Shown one piece after another: positions 40,695 to 51,754 of a DNA stretch of 64,000 nt. The translations under genes were made by a program, and so were the position numbers. The DNA comes from Escarpia spicata (Eukaryota > Annelida > Polychaeta > Sabellida > Siboglinidae). The DNA is taken from the NCBI GenBank assembly GCA_963995525.1, contig OZ023206.1, positions 21,960,631-22,024,630 of the forward strand, written 5' to 3'. Each line of letters starts with the position of its first letter. Within the stretch, counting starts at the first letter, position 1. Under the pieces are notes generated by a model. It searched no databases, had not been told where the DNA came from, and was given only the letters and a program-made list of their open reading frames with translations.

Positions 40695-40995
40695 TTCCTG
40701 TGTTGGCCTAGTTTGGTCACCTCCCCATCATATGCGAGTTCGTCCTTTGCAATGGAACAAAGAATCTCTTTTACCTCGTCGGTATTACCTCGACGTCTTT
40801 CTGGCACGACCCATTCCTTCGTGTCCAACGATTTATTCAAGTTCTCCGCCACTTGACTTTGGAGTTCGCTTGACGCACCAAATCGGCCATCTTTATTCTG
40901 ACTGGCAGAAGCGTAATTCGTCGACACCTTGTAATGCGTGACGTCACAAGCTTTAGGACAGTCGCACAGGGTAGGCAGGTTCTTTACGATTGATT
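40695..40995 (-). CDS. DEG/ENaC exon-8-like exon of the sister gene, short form
   Basis: Acceptor AATCGCTTCAG and donor AGGAA|GTAGGT bound 301 bp (phases 1 and 2, as in exon 8). It encodes CDCPKACDVTHYKVSTNYAS, GRFGASSEL and LNKSLDTKEW, then leaves homology after about 65-75 residues and reaches a donor. It lacks the long insert. This gives a short-knuckle reference for the family within the same locus. The downstream exons 9-10 of this gene were not found. Confidence 0.65.
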
Positions 40996-41338
40996 CTGAA
41001 GCGATTGCGATGGCTTAAATAACAGCTGCATTTGTTTTCTGAACATTGCCGTTCAATTTAATAAAAATCCATTAATGAACATACATTTTAAAACGTTCAC
41101 AGTGTACGACAACGGTATATGTATAGACGTAGGGGCTGGTTTACCGAAGTATTCGCCGGGCATGTGGTTTCTATGATTGCTGGAAGTTACTCTTTACCTT
41201 TATTAAATAAAGGCTGAGAACCCTTGACACGAGGAGAATATTTCTTTTGAGGGGTCATAGATTAATCCGTGAAAGGTTGGCGCCGGAATTGCAAATCGTA
41301 TCGGAACACGTTAACATAATCACATAGACACGCTACTC

Positions 41339-41519
41339 GATTATAGAGTGAAACCTCTGTATTAAGGCCACCCTTTGGACCATTTAAAGATGACCTGATT
41401 AGCAGGACTGATTTCCTGTAGTTTACTGTATATGGTAATAATTTGGGAAAATCGTAGGGTGACCTTAATTGTGAGGTGGCCGTATTACCGAGGTGATCGT
41501 AAAGCGAGATTATACTGTA
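41339..41519. mobile_element. Pogo/Tigger-like MITE
   Basis: About 180 bp. The left end acctctgtattaaggccacc pairs with ggtggccgtattaccgaggt at the right as imperfect inverted repeats. The right end read in reverse, cagtataatctcgcttta, resembles pogo-group termini with TA targets. No coding capacity. Confidence 0.5.
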
Positions 41520-41630
41520 GTTAGATTATGTAATCTCAGCATCGTTATTTTCTTCGAAGGAGCTGATATATACGTGGCAAATATATAAGTGTATGATCAG
41601 TGACTGTCGCCTGCGTTCTGAGCGAATTAC

Positions 41631-41786
41631 CTCACAATCATATATTTCACGAGGTGTTTAGTCTGGAGGTAGACATCCATCGTTGACATGTGGTTGACAC
41701 CCCACGCAGAGTAGTTGAACGTGAAGATGTCTGACCGACTGTACATGTTTACACAATACATGCCGCTGTCTGCAAAAACCACTAGT
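41631..41786 (-). CDS. DEG/ENaC exon-3-like exon of a sister gene (probably broken)
   Basis: Acceptor CTGTTGCAG and donor GTGAG|GTAATT bound 156 bp, open and in the right phases. It reads RLVVFADSGMYCVNMY, then FTFNYSAWGVNHMSTMDVYL and ends YMIV, clearly homologous to 30425-30586. Exons 4-7 are not found between this exon and 40995. Joining it directly to that exon would be out of phase (2 to 1), so the gene looks non-functional as it stands. Confidence 0.7.
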
Positions 41787-41857
41787 CTGCAACAGTCGAT
41801 TTCAAGTGTTCATTTAACATGCAGTCATCCCATAAAACAATTAAAAACATGTAACAC

Positions 41858-42030
41858 GCACGCACACACAGACGCAGGCGCATACGTAGGCGCATACGCA
41901 CACACGCACACACGCACACACGCACACACGCACACACGCACACACGCACACACGCACACACGCACACACGCACACACCCAAACGCATACACACACGCACA
42001 CAAATACATAAGCAAACAAACGCACACGCA
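41858..42030. repeat. CA-rich minisatellite (cacacacg units)
   Basis: A run of near-perfect cacacacg octamers, about 70 bp upstream of the exon at 41631-41786 on its coding strand. Confidence 0.85.
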
Positions 42031-42243
42031 GAAATAGGGAAAACCTTCCACCAAGTCATCAGCCGACGTCTTACACATTTTATATTTGGAACACATCGTG
42101 AACAAAACACATAAACTACGAAATCGTAGTCAAACATTCATACAGTCAAAGTTCTAATTTTGGAAATTACGTAATCCGTCCCCAACTGTATATGATGTAG
42201 TGAAGATGCTGTAGCAGATATACAACTTAATAGACCTACATGG

Positions 42244-43663
42244 CAGTGGTCGGTAACCTGCGGCTCGCGGGCCAAATGCGATCCGCGAAGTAATTCCGTG
42301 CGGCCCGCGGACTAAAACCGAAATTGCATATAATGTGGCCAGCGGGATGACAATATATGCATTTGCATGGTGCTCCTTCCGTGAGAGGAAGAACAAAAGG
42401 ATTTATTTCGCCGATTGGAAACGTTTGATGCGATGCAGTTGCCACTTCGAATCTACGCAGGCCCACTGCGTCATCTATCCCAGCGATGCTTACCTTGTTG
42501 TTGCTGCACCCAAATTCCGGTCGTGGGACTTGCACTGCGACCCTTGTCTTCAAACAGTTAACTTGCCATAGGCTTCGGAACGAGATGGTAGTTGGGAAGT
42601 CGGAGTCGGATCCTCAGCGTGATGCTACCGTCAGAGATGCCATCGGAAGACAGGGAGATTGCTGTAGGATATATTTATTTCGCGGTGTTTTTTGAACATT
42701 TTCGATGCAGTATCCAAATAATTCACACAAAATTTGGGAGCTCACCATAACATAAAAAAGGTCATAGATGCACACATTTATGCAGGGTCGCGTGCACGAG
42801 CTGAAGCATGGAAGTAACTTGTTCATGAGGCAGACTTTTTCAGACGTAAGGCCTACCGGACATCGCTGACCCCTTTGTGGATCTGCGAGTTTTAATTTCT
42901 TGTCGACATCGAGGCGCATCTCAATCTTTTGAATTATCAACTCAACGGACGAGAACATTTAACCAAAGAAATATTCTACTTCGTTTCTACTTTCGAGATC
43001 TAGTTGAGATTGCGGGAACCACAACTGTTTCATTTTTCAACACTCCTGAGTCCTGAAAACGAACCATAAAGGCAGGACACATACGCAGCATTTGTTGAGC
43101 TGCTGCGACTGGAGTTAGTTGAGCGTTTTACTGATGTCGTAGCTCCTATTTGCTCGTTTTGCAACCCGTTATAGTCGACGATGCGCCAGAAGCTCTGTGT
43201 AAGAAGTTAACTAAAATATAATGTGGTTCTGGGTACTCAAAGTGACATCGAGTGAGGTATATCTTGCAACCAAACGTACTTGCCCACGGAACTATCACAC
43301 ACTCCAAGCTTATTTGGACGTGCATGAACACTTGGTCAAAATGTCAGTTGCGAGATATCAAAGCGGACACTAGTTAAAGTGTATTTGTAGTAATAAATTG
43401 TTCGAAATTAGCCACTCATGTTTCACAATAATAACAAGTCTTTATTTACATCAAAATGTGTAAGTTCAGTTTCATTGCACATGAGATAGAATGCCTATAT
43501 AGATCTATAGGGCCTACTATGTACAGTTGTATATGCGAATCAGAAGAAGATACACCAGTTTTCACGAAGATTTGGCAAGTGACATTAAGAAATTAATATG
43601 TTGCCCGCTGACATAGCTTACGTCATGTTTTGGTCCTCCATTCAAAAAGGTTGCCGACCCCTG
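42244..43663 (+). mobile_element. Non-autonomous hAT-like element, 1420 bp
   Basis: The left end cagtggtcggtaacc and right end ggttgccgacccctg form inverted repeats. They are flanked by 8-bp sequences ctacatgg and ctatgtgg (six of eight identical, both differences transitions), as expected for an aged hAT target duplication. GC-rich gcggcccgcgg blocks lie just inside the left end. No transposase frame is readable. Internal parts recur at 2258-3110, 4836-5312 and 49172-49645. Confidence 0.7.
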
Positions 43664-43675
43664 CTATGTGGGTTA

Positions 43676-43824
43676 TGTTACATACCTTATTTATTTATCG
43701 ATTTATACATCTCCATCATCGATTTGTATAGTCTGATCGTGTACGCGTCAGTGCGTATAAACAAATGGCGGTGTAGCCATGTGCTTCTCAGTTCTGTGTG
43801 TGGTTCTGGTGTTAATACATGACA
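43676..43824 (+). repeat. Gypsy 5' LTR, first
   Basis: tgttacatacc to atacatgaca, 149 bp, matching the 154-bp 3' LTRs with moderate divergence. Followed by a primer binding site. Confidence 0.75.
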
Positions 43825-43831
43825 TTTATAT

Positions 43832-43847
43832 TGGCGACGAGGATGGG
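43832..43847 (+). promoter_or_regulatory. Gypsy primer binding site (tRNA-Ser type)
   Basis: tggcgacgaggatggg lies 7 bp after the LTR end. TGG pairs with the CCA end, and the rest is complementary to the 3' acceptor and T-arm end expected of animal tRNA-Ser(GCU), from memory of that tRNA. Confidence 0.65.
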
Positions 43848-44148
43848 GTTTGTTCTCAAAATGTTGTGAATACTTTAGAGTTCCGGTGGGACACATCGGG
43901 GAGTTCGATTAATCTCAGGAAGATTTCGAGTCGTACACCGTAATATTAGAAGCATGGTTCGTAATGACCGAAGTGATGGACGATAACAAGGCGAGCGTAT
44001 TTCCAGCAGTTATTGGCATGCTATCTTACAAGCTGTTGACTTGATTGGCTCCTGTAAAGCCGAACACGAAAACATTCTGTAAGTCAAACCCGTTGATTAT
44101 AGAGGACATATTTCGCATTTACAAACGTCAACAGAAGGACGCAAAAAT

Positions 44149-44760
44149 GTGGCGGAATTTTTGGTCAGCCTCACACAACCGAGTATTAAATGCGAATCTG
44201 TAAGCTTTCCGACAGAAGCTCTGCGATACCAATTTGTACGACAATTGTTAGCAGAAACCGATTTAGATTTTCAAAGAGCTCAACAGTATGCCACAGCTAT
44301 GTGTACGGCAACAAGAAATACGGTTGAATTTCACCCGGATTTAAAAAGCAGGTCATTCACGAGCGATGACGTATCGGTAATCAAGGGCAAGGTGAGAGTG
44401 ATAAAGAGCCAGAAGACGAAGCCAAATAGTAGAGGCCAGTGTTGGCGTTTCAACCGAAGTAACCACACCACGAAGGAATGCAGATAAAAAGAAGCGATAT
44501 ATCAAATAAAGGGAACATCACCAGGGTGTGTAAAAGAAAGAAGGGCAAAGTCGTGGCAAGTGAAGATGATGATGGACAATTTTAGTTGTAAAATACAATG
44601 GGATACAGGAGCATCGTGTCGATTATTCCGAAAATCGTATATGACCAGTCCCTCTTACATATTCCATTGGAAGAAACTTTACTCCAGCTGAGTGCTTACA
44701 CAGGTAACGCAATCCCTGTGTATGGACAGATTCACTTTCCAGTGACTTATTAAGGACAGA
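44149..44760 (+). pseudogene. Gypsy gag and protease remnant, block 1
   Basis: Gag: AEFLVSLTQPSIKCESVSFP, ATAMCTATRN and a zinc-knuckle-like CWRFNRSNHTTKEC in which the second Cys is Phe. After the stop a protease piece reads WDTGAS. It ends where the CA minisatellite begins, at aaggacagacgcgcac. Confidence 0.75.
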
Positions 44761-45577
44761 CGCGCACACTCAGTCACACCCACGCGCACACACAGACATG
44801 CCACACACAAGCACACACGCAGGCGCACACGCACACTCTCACATACACGCTGGCACACATATACACACACAGAGACACACACAGAAACAAAACACAGACA
44901 CTCACACAGACATACACACATGCATATCCATCACATCCACACACACAATCACACACACTCGCGCATACACAAATACACACAAATGCAGGAACACACACAC
45001 GTGCGCGCGCACACAGACACGCATACATACACAGTCAAACACTCACGCACATAAACACACACGCACGCCCACACACACACTCGCACACAAACAAACACAC
45101 GCTCACATACACACATACACACACGCAAACACACACACATACATACGCATACACTCACAAACACACACGCGCTCTCACAGACACGCACACACACAAGCAC
45201 ACACGCAGGCGCACACGCACATGCACACACTCACACGTATGCACACACAAACACACAAATAAAACAAACACGCGCATATACATACACACTCACACACAAA
45301 CGCAATCACACACACGCGCACATACACATATACATACACAGACACACTTACGTACACAAACGCTCACGCACGCACATACACACACACTCGCACATACAAA
45401 AACACATACAAACACACACAATCCGCATACACTCAGCACACTCGCTCACACACAGACACGCACACAAACAAACAAGCACACATGCATGTACATACGCACA
45501 CATTCACACACAGACAAAACACACATACACACTCACAAAGAACACAAATACATACACAAACACAAACTCACGCACAC
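44761..45577. repeat. CA-rich minisatellite, block 1
   Basis: About 815 bp of imperfect acac repeats. The first 430 bp match 46794-47227 variant by variant. It interrupts the gypsy protease/RT region. Confidence 0.9.
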
Positions 45578-45715
45578 TTATTTATTTATCGATTGATATA
45601 GCCCCATCATCGATTTGTATAGTCTGATCCTGTACGCGTCAGTGACGTATAAACAAATGGCGGTGAAGCCATGTGCTTCTCAGTTCTGTGTGTGGTTCTG
45701 GTGTTGATACATGAC
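45578..45715 (+). repeat. Gypsy LTR, second, lacking its first bases
   Basis: tttatttatttatcg to atacatgaca. It begins directly after CA repeats and is closer to the 43676 LTR than to the 3' LTRs. Confidence 0.75.
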
Positions 45716-45723
45716 ATTTAAAT

Positions 45724-45742
45724 TGGCGACGAGGATGGGATT
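45724..45742 (+). promoter_or_regulatory. Second gypsy primer binding site
   Basis: tggcgacgaggatgggatt, 19 positions matching the same tRNA-Ser end, three longer than the first site. Confidence 0.65.
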
Positions 45743-46000
45743 GTTTCTCAAAATGTTACGAATACTATAGAGAACAATATGGCATGAGTTCCGGTGGGAC
45801 ACATCGGTGAGTTAGACGAATCTCAGGAAGATTTCGAGTCGTACACCGAGATATTAGAAGCATGGTTCGCAATGACCGAAGTGACGGACGATAACAAGGC
45901 GAGCGTATTTCCAGCAGTTGTTGGCATACTATCTTACAAGCTGTTGACTTGATTGGCTCCTGTAAAGCCGAACACGAAAACATTCTGTAAGTAAAACCCG

Positions 46001-46793
46001 TTGATTATAGAGGACATATTTCGTATTTACAAACGTCAACAGAAGGAACGCAAAAATGTGGCGGAATTTTTGGTCAGCCTCACACAACCGAGTATTACAT
46101 GCGAATCTGTAAGCTTTCTGACAGAAGCTCTGCGAGACCAATTTGTGTGTGGTCTGACAGAAGCGACAATTCAACGACAATTGTAAGCAGAAACCGATTT
46201 AGATTTTCAAACAGCTCAACAGTATGCCACAGCTATGTGTACGGCAACAAGAAATACGGCTAAATTTCACCCGGATTTAAAAAGCACGTCATTCACAAGC
46301 GATGACGTATCGGTAATCAAGGGCAAGGTGAGAGTGATAAAGAGCCAGAAGACGAAGCCAAATAGTAGAGGCCGGTGTTGGCGTTTCAACCGAAGTAACC
46401 ACACCACGAAGGAATGCAGATAAAAAGAAGCGACATATCAAATAATGGGAACATCACCAGGGCGTGTAAACGAAAGAAGACGACCCAGTATCATCAACAT
46501 GGTACCGCTAGGTATGTCGAAGATTGTTCGATGGAAGAGATAGCTATGCTGGGTATTTACTTTGCGGAGGAAAAGAGGGCAAAGTCGTGGCAAGTGAAAG
46601 TGATGATGGACAATTTTAGTTGTAAAATACAATTGGATATAGGAGCATCGTGTCGATTATTCCGAAAATCGTATATGACCAGTCCCTCTCACATATTCCA
46701 TTGGAAGAAACTTTACTCCAGCTGAGGGCTTAACAGGTAACGCAATCCCTGTGTATGGACAGATTCACTTTCCAGTGACTTACTAAGGACAGA
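46001..46793 (+). pseudogene. Gypsy gag and protease remnant, block 2
   Basis: EDIFRIYKRQQKERKNVAEF, ALRDQFVCGLTEATIQRQL then a stop, a frame with CWRFNRSNHTTKEC, then a protease piece where the active site reads LDIGAS instead of LDTGA. Ends at the same CA junction as block 1. Confidence 0.78.
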
Positions 46794-47228
46794 CGCGCAC
46801 ACTCAGTCACACCCACGCGCACACACAGACATGCCACACACAACCACACACGCAGACGCACACACTCACATACACGCTGGCACACATATACACACACAAA
46901 GACACACACAGAAAAAAAACACAGACACTCACAAAGACATACACACATGCACATCCACCACATCCACACACACAATCACACACACTCGCGCATACACAAA
47001 TACACACACAAATGCACGCACACACACACACACATGCGCGCGCACACAGACACGCATACATACACAGTCAAACACTCACGCACATAAACACACACGCACG
47101 CCCACACACACACTCGCACACAAACAAACACACGCTCACATACACACACGCACATACGTACACACACACACACACTCACACACTCCGCGCACATTCCGCA
47201 CACAAAGACACACGCATACACACGAATA
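46794..47228. repeat. CA-rich minisatellite, block 2
   Basis: Shorter copy of 44761-45577 in the same position relative to gypsy sequence. Confidence 0.9.
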
Positions 47229-47900
47229 AAGCAGGTCATTCACGAGCGATGACGTAACGGTAATCAAGGGCAAGGTGAGAGTGAAAAAGAGCCAGAAGAC
47301 GAAGCCAAATAGTAGAGGCCAGTGCTGGCGTTTCAACCGAAGTAACCACACCACGAAGGAATGCAAATTTAAAGAAACGACGTATCAAATAAAGGGAACA
47401 TCACTAGGGCGTGTAAAAGAAAGAAGACGACCCAGTATCATCAACATGGTGCCGCTAGGTATGTCGAAGATTGTTCGATGGAAGAGATAGCTATGCTGGG
47501 CATTTACTCTGCGGAGAAAAAGAGGGCAAAGTCGTGGCAAGTGAAGGTAATGTTGGACAATTTTAGTTGTAAAATGCAATTGGATACAGGAGCACCGTCT
47601 CGATTATTCCGAAAATCGTATATGACCAGTCCCTCTCACATATTCCATTGGAAGAAACTTTACTCCAGCTGAGGGCTTACACAGGTAACGCAATCCATGT
47701 GTATGAGCAGATTCAAATTCCAGTGACATATGAAGGATAGATGCCTGTCTTTCCATTGACAGTGGTAGACTGTGCTGGACCACCGCTGAAAGGTCGCAAA
47801 TGGCTCCGGGAATTGGAGATCAACTGGTCAGCTATCATCAGTGTGAAGAGAACCGGACAACTAGAAGAGGTGCTAAGCTGAAAAAAGTAAGTGTTCTAAG

Positions 47901-48245
47901 ATGGCTTGTGCAGTATCAAGGGTTTCAAAACAGATATCGGGGTGGAAGAAGATGCGACTCCTATTTCTGCAAAGCCAGGGCCGTCCCCTGTACTGTACTG
48001 TGAAAGGAAAAGTGGAAAAAGAATGGGAAAGAATGGAAATGGAAGGGGTGATTAAGAAAGTGGAAACCAGTGAATCACCGATAGTCTGCGTGCCAAAACG
48101 CCAGTCTCATGACATTCGCACTTGTGGTGACTTCAAAGTGTCAGTGAACAGGGTACTCATTAAAAACCCCTATCCGTTGCCAAATATGGAAGATTTGTTC
48201 GCCACGTTATCAGGTGAGAAGAGCTTCACTAAGCTGGAGTTGTAA
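47901..48245 (+). pseudogene. Gypsy reverse transcriptase fragment, right copy
   Basis: Same RT motifs as 3592-3930, with a stop in place of the residue after KLEL. Downstream the catalytic box again reads CYVEDN, so the defect predates the duplication. Confidence 0.85.
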
Positions 48246-48611
48246 AACGCTTATCAACAGCTTGAGACAAATCCTGAAAGCCAGAAGTAGCTCACCATCA
48301 ATACTCACAAGAGTATGCATGCGTATCAACGTTTGACATTCGGAATAGCATGCGCACCTGCTTTTTTCCAGTGAGTCATGGACCAGATCTTGCAAGGAAT
48401 GAGCAATGTGGTGTGTTACGTGGAAGACAATCTGACCTCCGCAAAGACAGAAGCAGAACACATAAAAACGTTGCATTAAGTAGTGCGCAGATTAGAGAAT
48501 TATGACGTGGTGTTGAAGAAATCCAAGTGTGATTTCATGACCAATAGTGTTGAATACCTGGGAAATCGCATCGATGGAGATAGTCTGCAACCGTTTAAGA
48601 CAAAGTGGTTG

Positions 48612-49005
48612 CCATAATAATAATACTAATAATTGCTTTATTCGCAGACTCCATGCAACATACAAATATATTACAATGGTTCTATAGTTGTGTTATAAAC
48701 AATAGTTACAATGTACAGAATGAAAAATCACCCGTCAACAAAATGTATGTATAGGGATTTGAATAAGTATTTCTATATTCTTGACATGTATTTCACGTCA
48801 CTATTAATAATGCTACGAATCAAAGTGTTTTTTGAGAACTGCAGTCGGCATATAAACCTATATGTCAAATTTCTAATAACAGTAGCACAGTTAGGTAAAT
48901 TATTGTTAACAAACATTTCACTAGCACTACAGTATCTGTCATAACCTAACACCATTCGAAATATATTGTTGTAAGAGACATACAATTTCCTGATTGCATA
49001 GTTGA
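48612..49005 (-). mobile_element. LINE 3' end nested in gypsy pol, right copy
   Basis: Counterpart of 4299-4671, with SASEMFVNNNLPNCATV and an (ATT)n tail. Confidence 0.75.
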
Positions 49006-49171
49006 TTCCTTAGTGAATGCACCAAGTCCGAACAATCTGTCAGAACTACGAGCTTACTTGGGGTTACTGAACTATTAAGGAAAGTTAATTCAGGATCTCT
49101 GAACTATGTTGAAACCACTTCATGACTTGATGAATACAGAAGCAAAGTGGGAGTGGACATTTACGTATGGT

Positions 49172-49645
49172 CGCATGCACGAGCTGAGCGATTGCGTGTA
49201 CCACAACAGTTGCATGTTGCAACAGTCCTGAGTCTTGCAAACGAACCATAATGGCCGAACACACACGCAGCATTTGTTGAGCTGCTGAGGTGGTAGTTTG
49301 TAGAACGTTTTATAGATCTCGGAGCACATATTTGCGCGTTTTACAGCCTATAATTAAAAGCTTTCTAAAAATGTAATGTGGCTCTAGGTATTCAAAGTGA
49401 AATTGAGTGAGGTATATCTTGCAAGCAAACGCACTAGCCGACGGAACTATCACATAGGCCAAGCAAAATGTCAGTTGCATGACGCCAAAGCGAACTTATA
49501 ATAATGAGTATTTTTAAGAGTAAATTGATCGAAATTAGCCACTGATGTTTCATAATAATAATAATAAGTTTTTATTTACACACTATCAAAATGTGTAACT
49601 ACAATTGCATCTTATATAAGGTAGAATATCTATATAGATATGTAG
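49172..49645. mobile_element. hAT-like internal fragment in gypsy pol, right copy
   Basis: Counterpart of 4836-5312. After it the gypsy sequence restarts at ccgaacaatctgtcagaac, a repeat of 49025-49160. Confidence 0.7.
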
Positions 49646-50220
49646 GTCCGAACAATCTGTCAGAACTACGAGCTTACGTGGGGTTACTGAAATATTAAGG
49701 AAAGTTCATTCAGGATCTCTGAACTATGTTGAAGCCAGGAGCAAAGTGGGAGTGGACTGAAAAATGGGAGTCTGCATTCGAACGAAACAAGTCAGGGAAT
49801 TGCACGCAGATCGCTATCAAAGAGCGAAAGAACCTAGGCCCAGAAAGACAAAGAGGCATTAGGACTGATGTTCGACATTTAACAAATATCTGTATGGCCG
49901 ATCAATGACTCTTGTCACTGATCACAAGCCGTTAGTTGCTATCTTGGGAAAGAAATAGGCCATCCCCGCATTGGCTGCTGCGAGGATGAAGAGATGGGCA
50001 ATGATTGTACAACAAGCGTATTGTTACAAGGTTGAGTATCGGCCTTCAAGTGAACACTGCAATGTGGATGCATTGTCAAGACTGCCATGTAAACAAGAAA
50101 AGCATAAAGGGAAAGCAGAATTGTTTTCATGTCTCTAGGAACTACCAGTTGATGCACAAGATATCAGCAGCGCTACCTGAAGAGACTAATTGTTGGCACG
50201 CATGGTAAGCTATACAACTA

Positions 50221-50688
50221 GTGGATGGCCTGTGTGGGGAGCAATCAGGCATGGTAACCATGAAAGCAGTAGCTCGCAGTTATCTCTGGTGGACGAATCT
50301 CAATGAGGAAATTGAACTGATGGCAAGAAGCTGTGAAATATGCCAAGCAGTGAGGAAAGCACCACCAGTTGCACCACTACATCCATGGAAATGGCCAACA
50401 CGAGTGTGGCAGAGGCTACACATCGATTTCGGTGAGAAGGATGGCGAGAATTTCTTGGTAGTAATCGATAGTCACTGGAAGTGGATAGAGTTCAAACACA
50501 TGAACACAGCCACTGCTCTGAAGCCCATTGAGGTACTGCGTACTCTGTACAATGCCTATGGACTTCCGGAGGAAATTGTGTCCGATAATGTGCCACAATT
50601 TGTGTCGGAAGAGTGTCGGTTTCTCAAACGATTACACACACATTGGTATTACCGTATCATCGAACATCGAATGGAGCTGCGGAATTAA
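50221..50688 (+). pseudogene. Gypsy integrase N-terminal and core fragment, right copy
   Basis: CEICQ, RLHIDFGEKDGE, VVIDSHWKWIEF, IVSDNVPQF. Better preserved than the left copy (DNVPQF against DNVSEF). A frameshift precedes the catalytic Glu. Confidence 0.85.
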
Positions 50689-51164
50689 CCGTCCAGATTC
50701 TGAAAGATGCGTTACGGAAACAAGCAGCATCCAATAGGAGAGGAAAGTTATCTATAGAATATCGTCTGGCAAACGTGTTGCTCATGTATTGGACGACACC
50801 ACATTCTGTGACGGGCATTTCCCCAGCTGAACTGTTTCTAAAGAAACAACCATGTAAGATGTTTCACGTGTTACTACCAAGAACAGAACAGAGAGTGCAC
50901 CAGAAGCAGCAAACCCAGAAGTTATACCACGATCAGCAACAAACAAAGATGCGAGCGCTGTCGGCACACAAACATGTCAGTGTACGAAACATGCGCGGCA
51001 GCTTGAAGAAAATACCAGGGACAGTCGTAAAGAATTTAGGCCCACTGACGAATATAGTACGTGTTGGTCAGCAGCTAAAAACGTACACGTTGATCATTTG
51101 CTTCGTTCGGAGTGTGTTGTGGATGAAAGAGAGGAGGACACTGAGTGGGACGACCATATCGTAG
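50613..51164 (+). pseudogene. Gypsy integrase C-terminal fragment, right copy
   Basis: Open for 183 codons in the shifted frame: YHRTSNGAAELTVQILKDAL holds the catalytic Glu, then WTTPHSVTGISPAELFLKK and a C-terminal region. In the left copy this stretch contains an extra stop (tataatatcg for tagaatatcg). Confidence 0.82.
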
Positions 51165-51600
51165 AGTCTTCACTGGCTGATCCACGACGGCCTGGAATGC
51201 CAACATGTGTGACTCCAACGAGCGTTCCTATTCCTGTGGAACCTGTGAATCGACCCACTCCACAATCTCCAGAGATAGTGCGACGATACTCAGAGAATGT
51301 GCGGAAAGCTCCAAAAAGACTGGACTTGTGAAAGACTTATTTGGAAACAGTCTAGTGCTTTACATAGGGCAGAATATTCCCTAGCACAGACTGTCTGAGG
51401 GACTGTTTATCCCTTAGTAATTTTGATAATTCTTGAAGTTCTTAAATGCATACTAATTATGTTTTAAAAAATGTACATGACTGGTTATGTTGAAATAGTT
51501 AGTTATTATTTTGAACCAAAACTGGACACTGTAAAGCATTACAGTTGAACGTTGTGTACGCCTGCGTTTTGTTGGATTTTACTAATTAAAGGGGAGGAAG

Positions 51601-51754
51601 TGTTATATACCCTGTATTTATTATCGACTGATACAGCGTCGTCATCGATTTGATTAGTCTGATCCTGTACCCGTGAGTAACATATAAACAAATGGCGGTG
51701 TAGCCATGTGTTTCTGCATCTGATTCTCGTCACTGTAAATGTCAATACATGACA
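51601..51754 (+). repeat. Gypsy 3' LTR, right copy, 154 bp
   Basis: tgttatatacc to atacatgaca after aaaggggaggaag; differs from 7255-7408 at a handful of positions. Confidence 0.87.

Larger units (their letters stand above)
47229..51754 (+). mobile_element. Ty3/gypsy retrotransposon body and 3' LTR, right copy, broken
   Basis: Resumes inside gag ([12 protein letters not shown] junction, then CWRFNRSNHTTKEC), followed by protease (LDTGAPS at about 47581), RT (47901-48600), nested LINE tail (48612-49005), hAT fragment (49172-49645), integrase (50221-50960), C terminus (RRPGMPTCVTPTSVPIPVEP), polypurine tract and LTR. Stops break RT, and a frameshift splits integrase. Confidence 0.85.
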
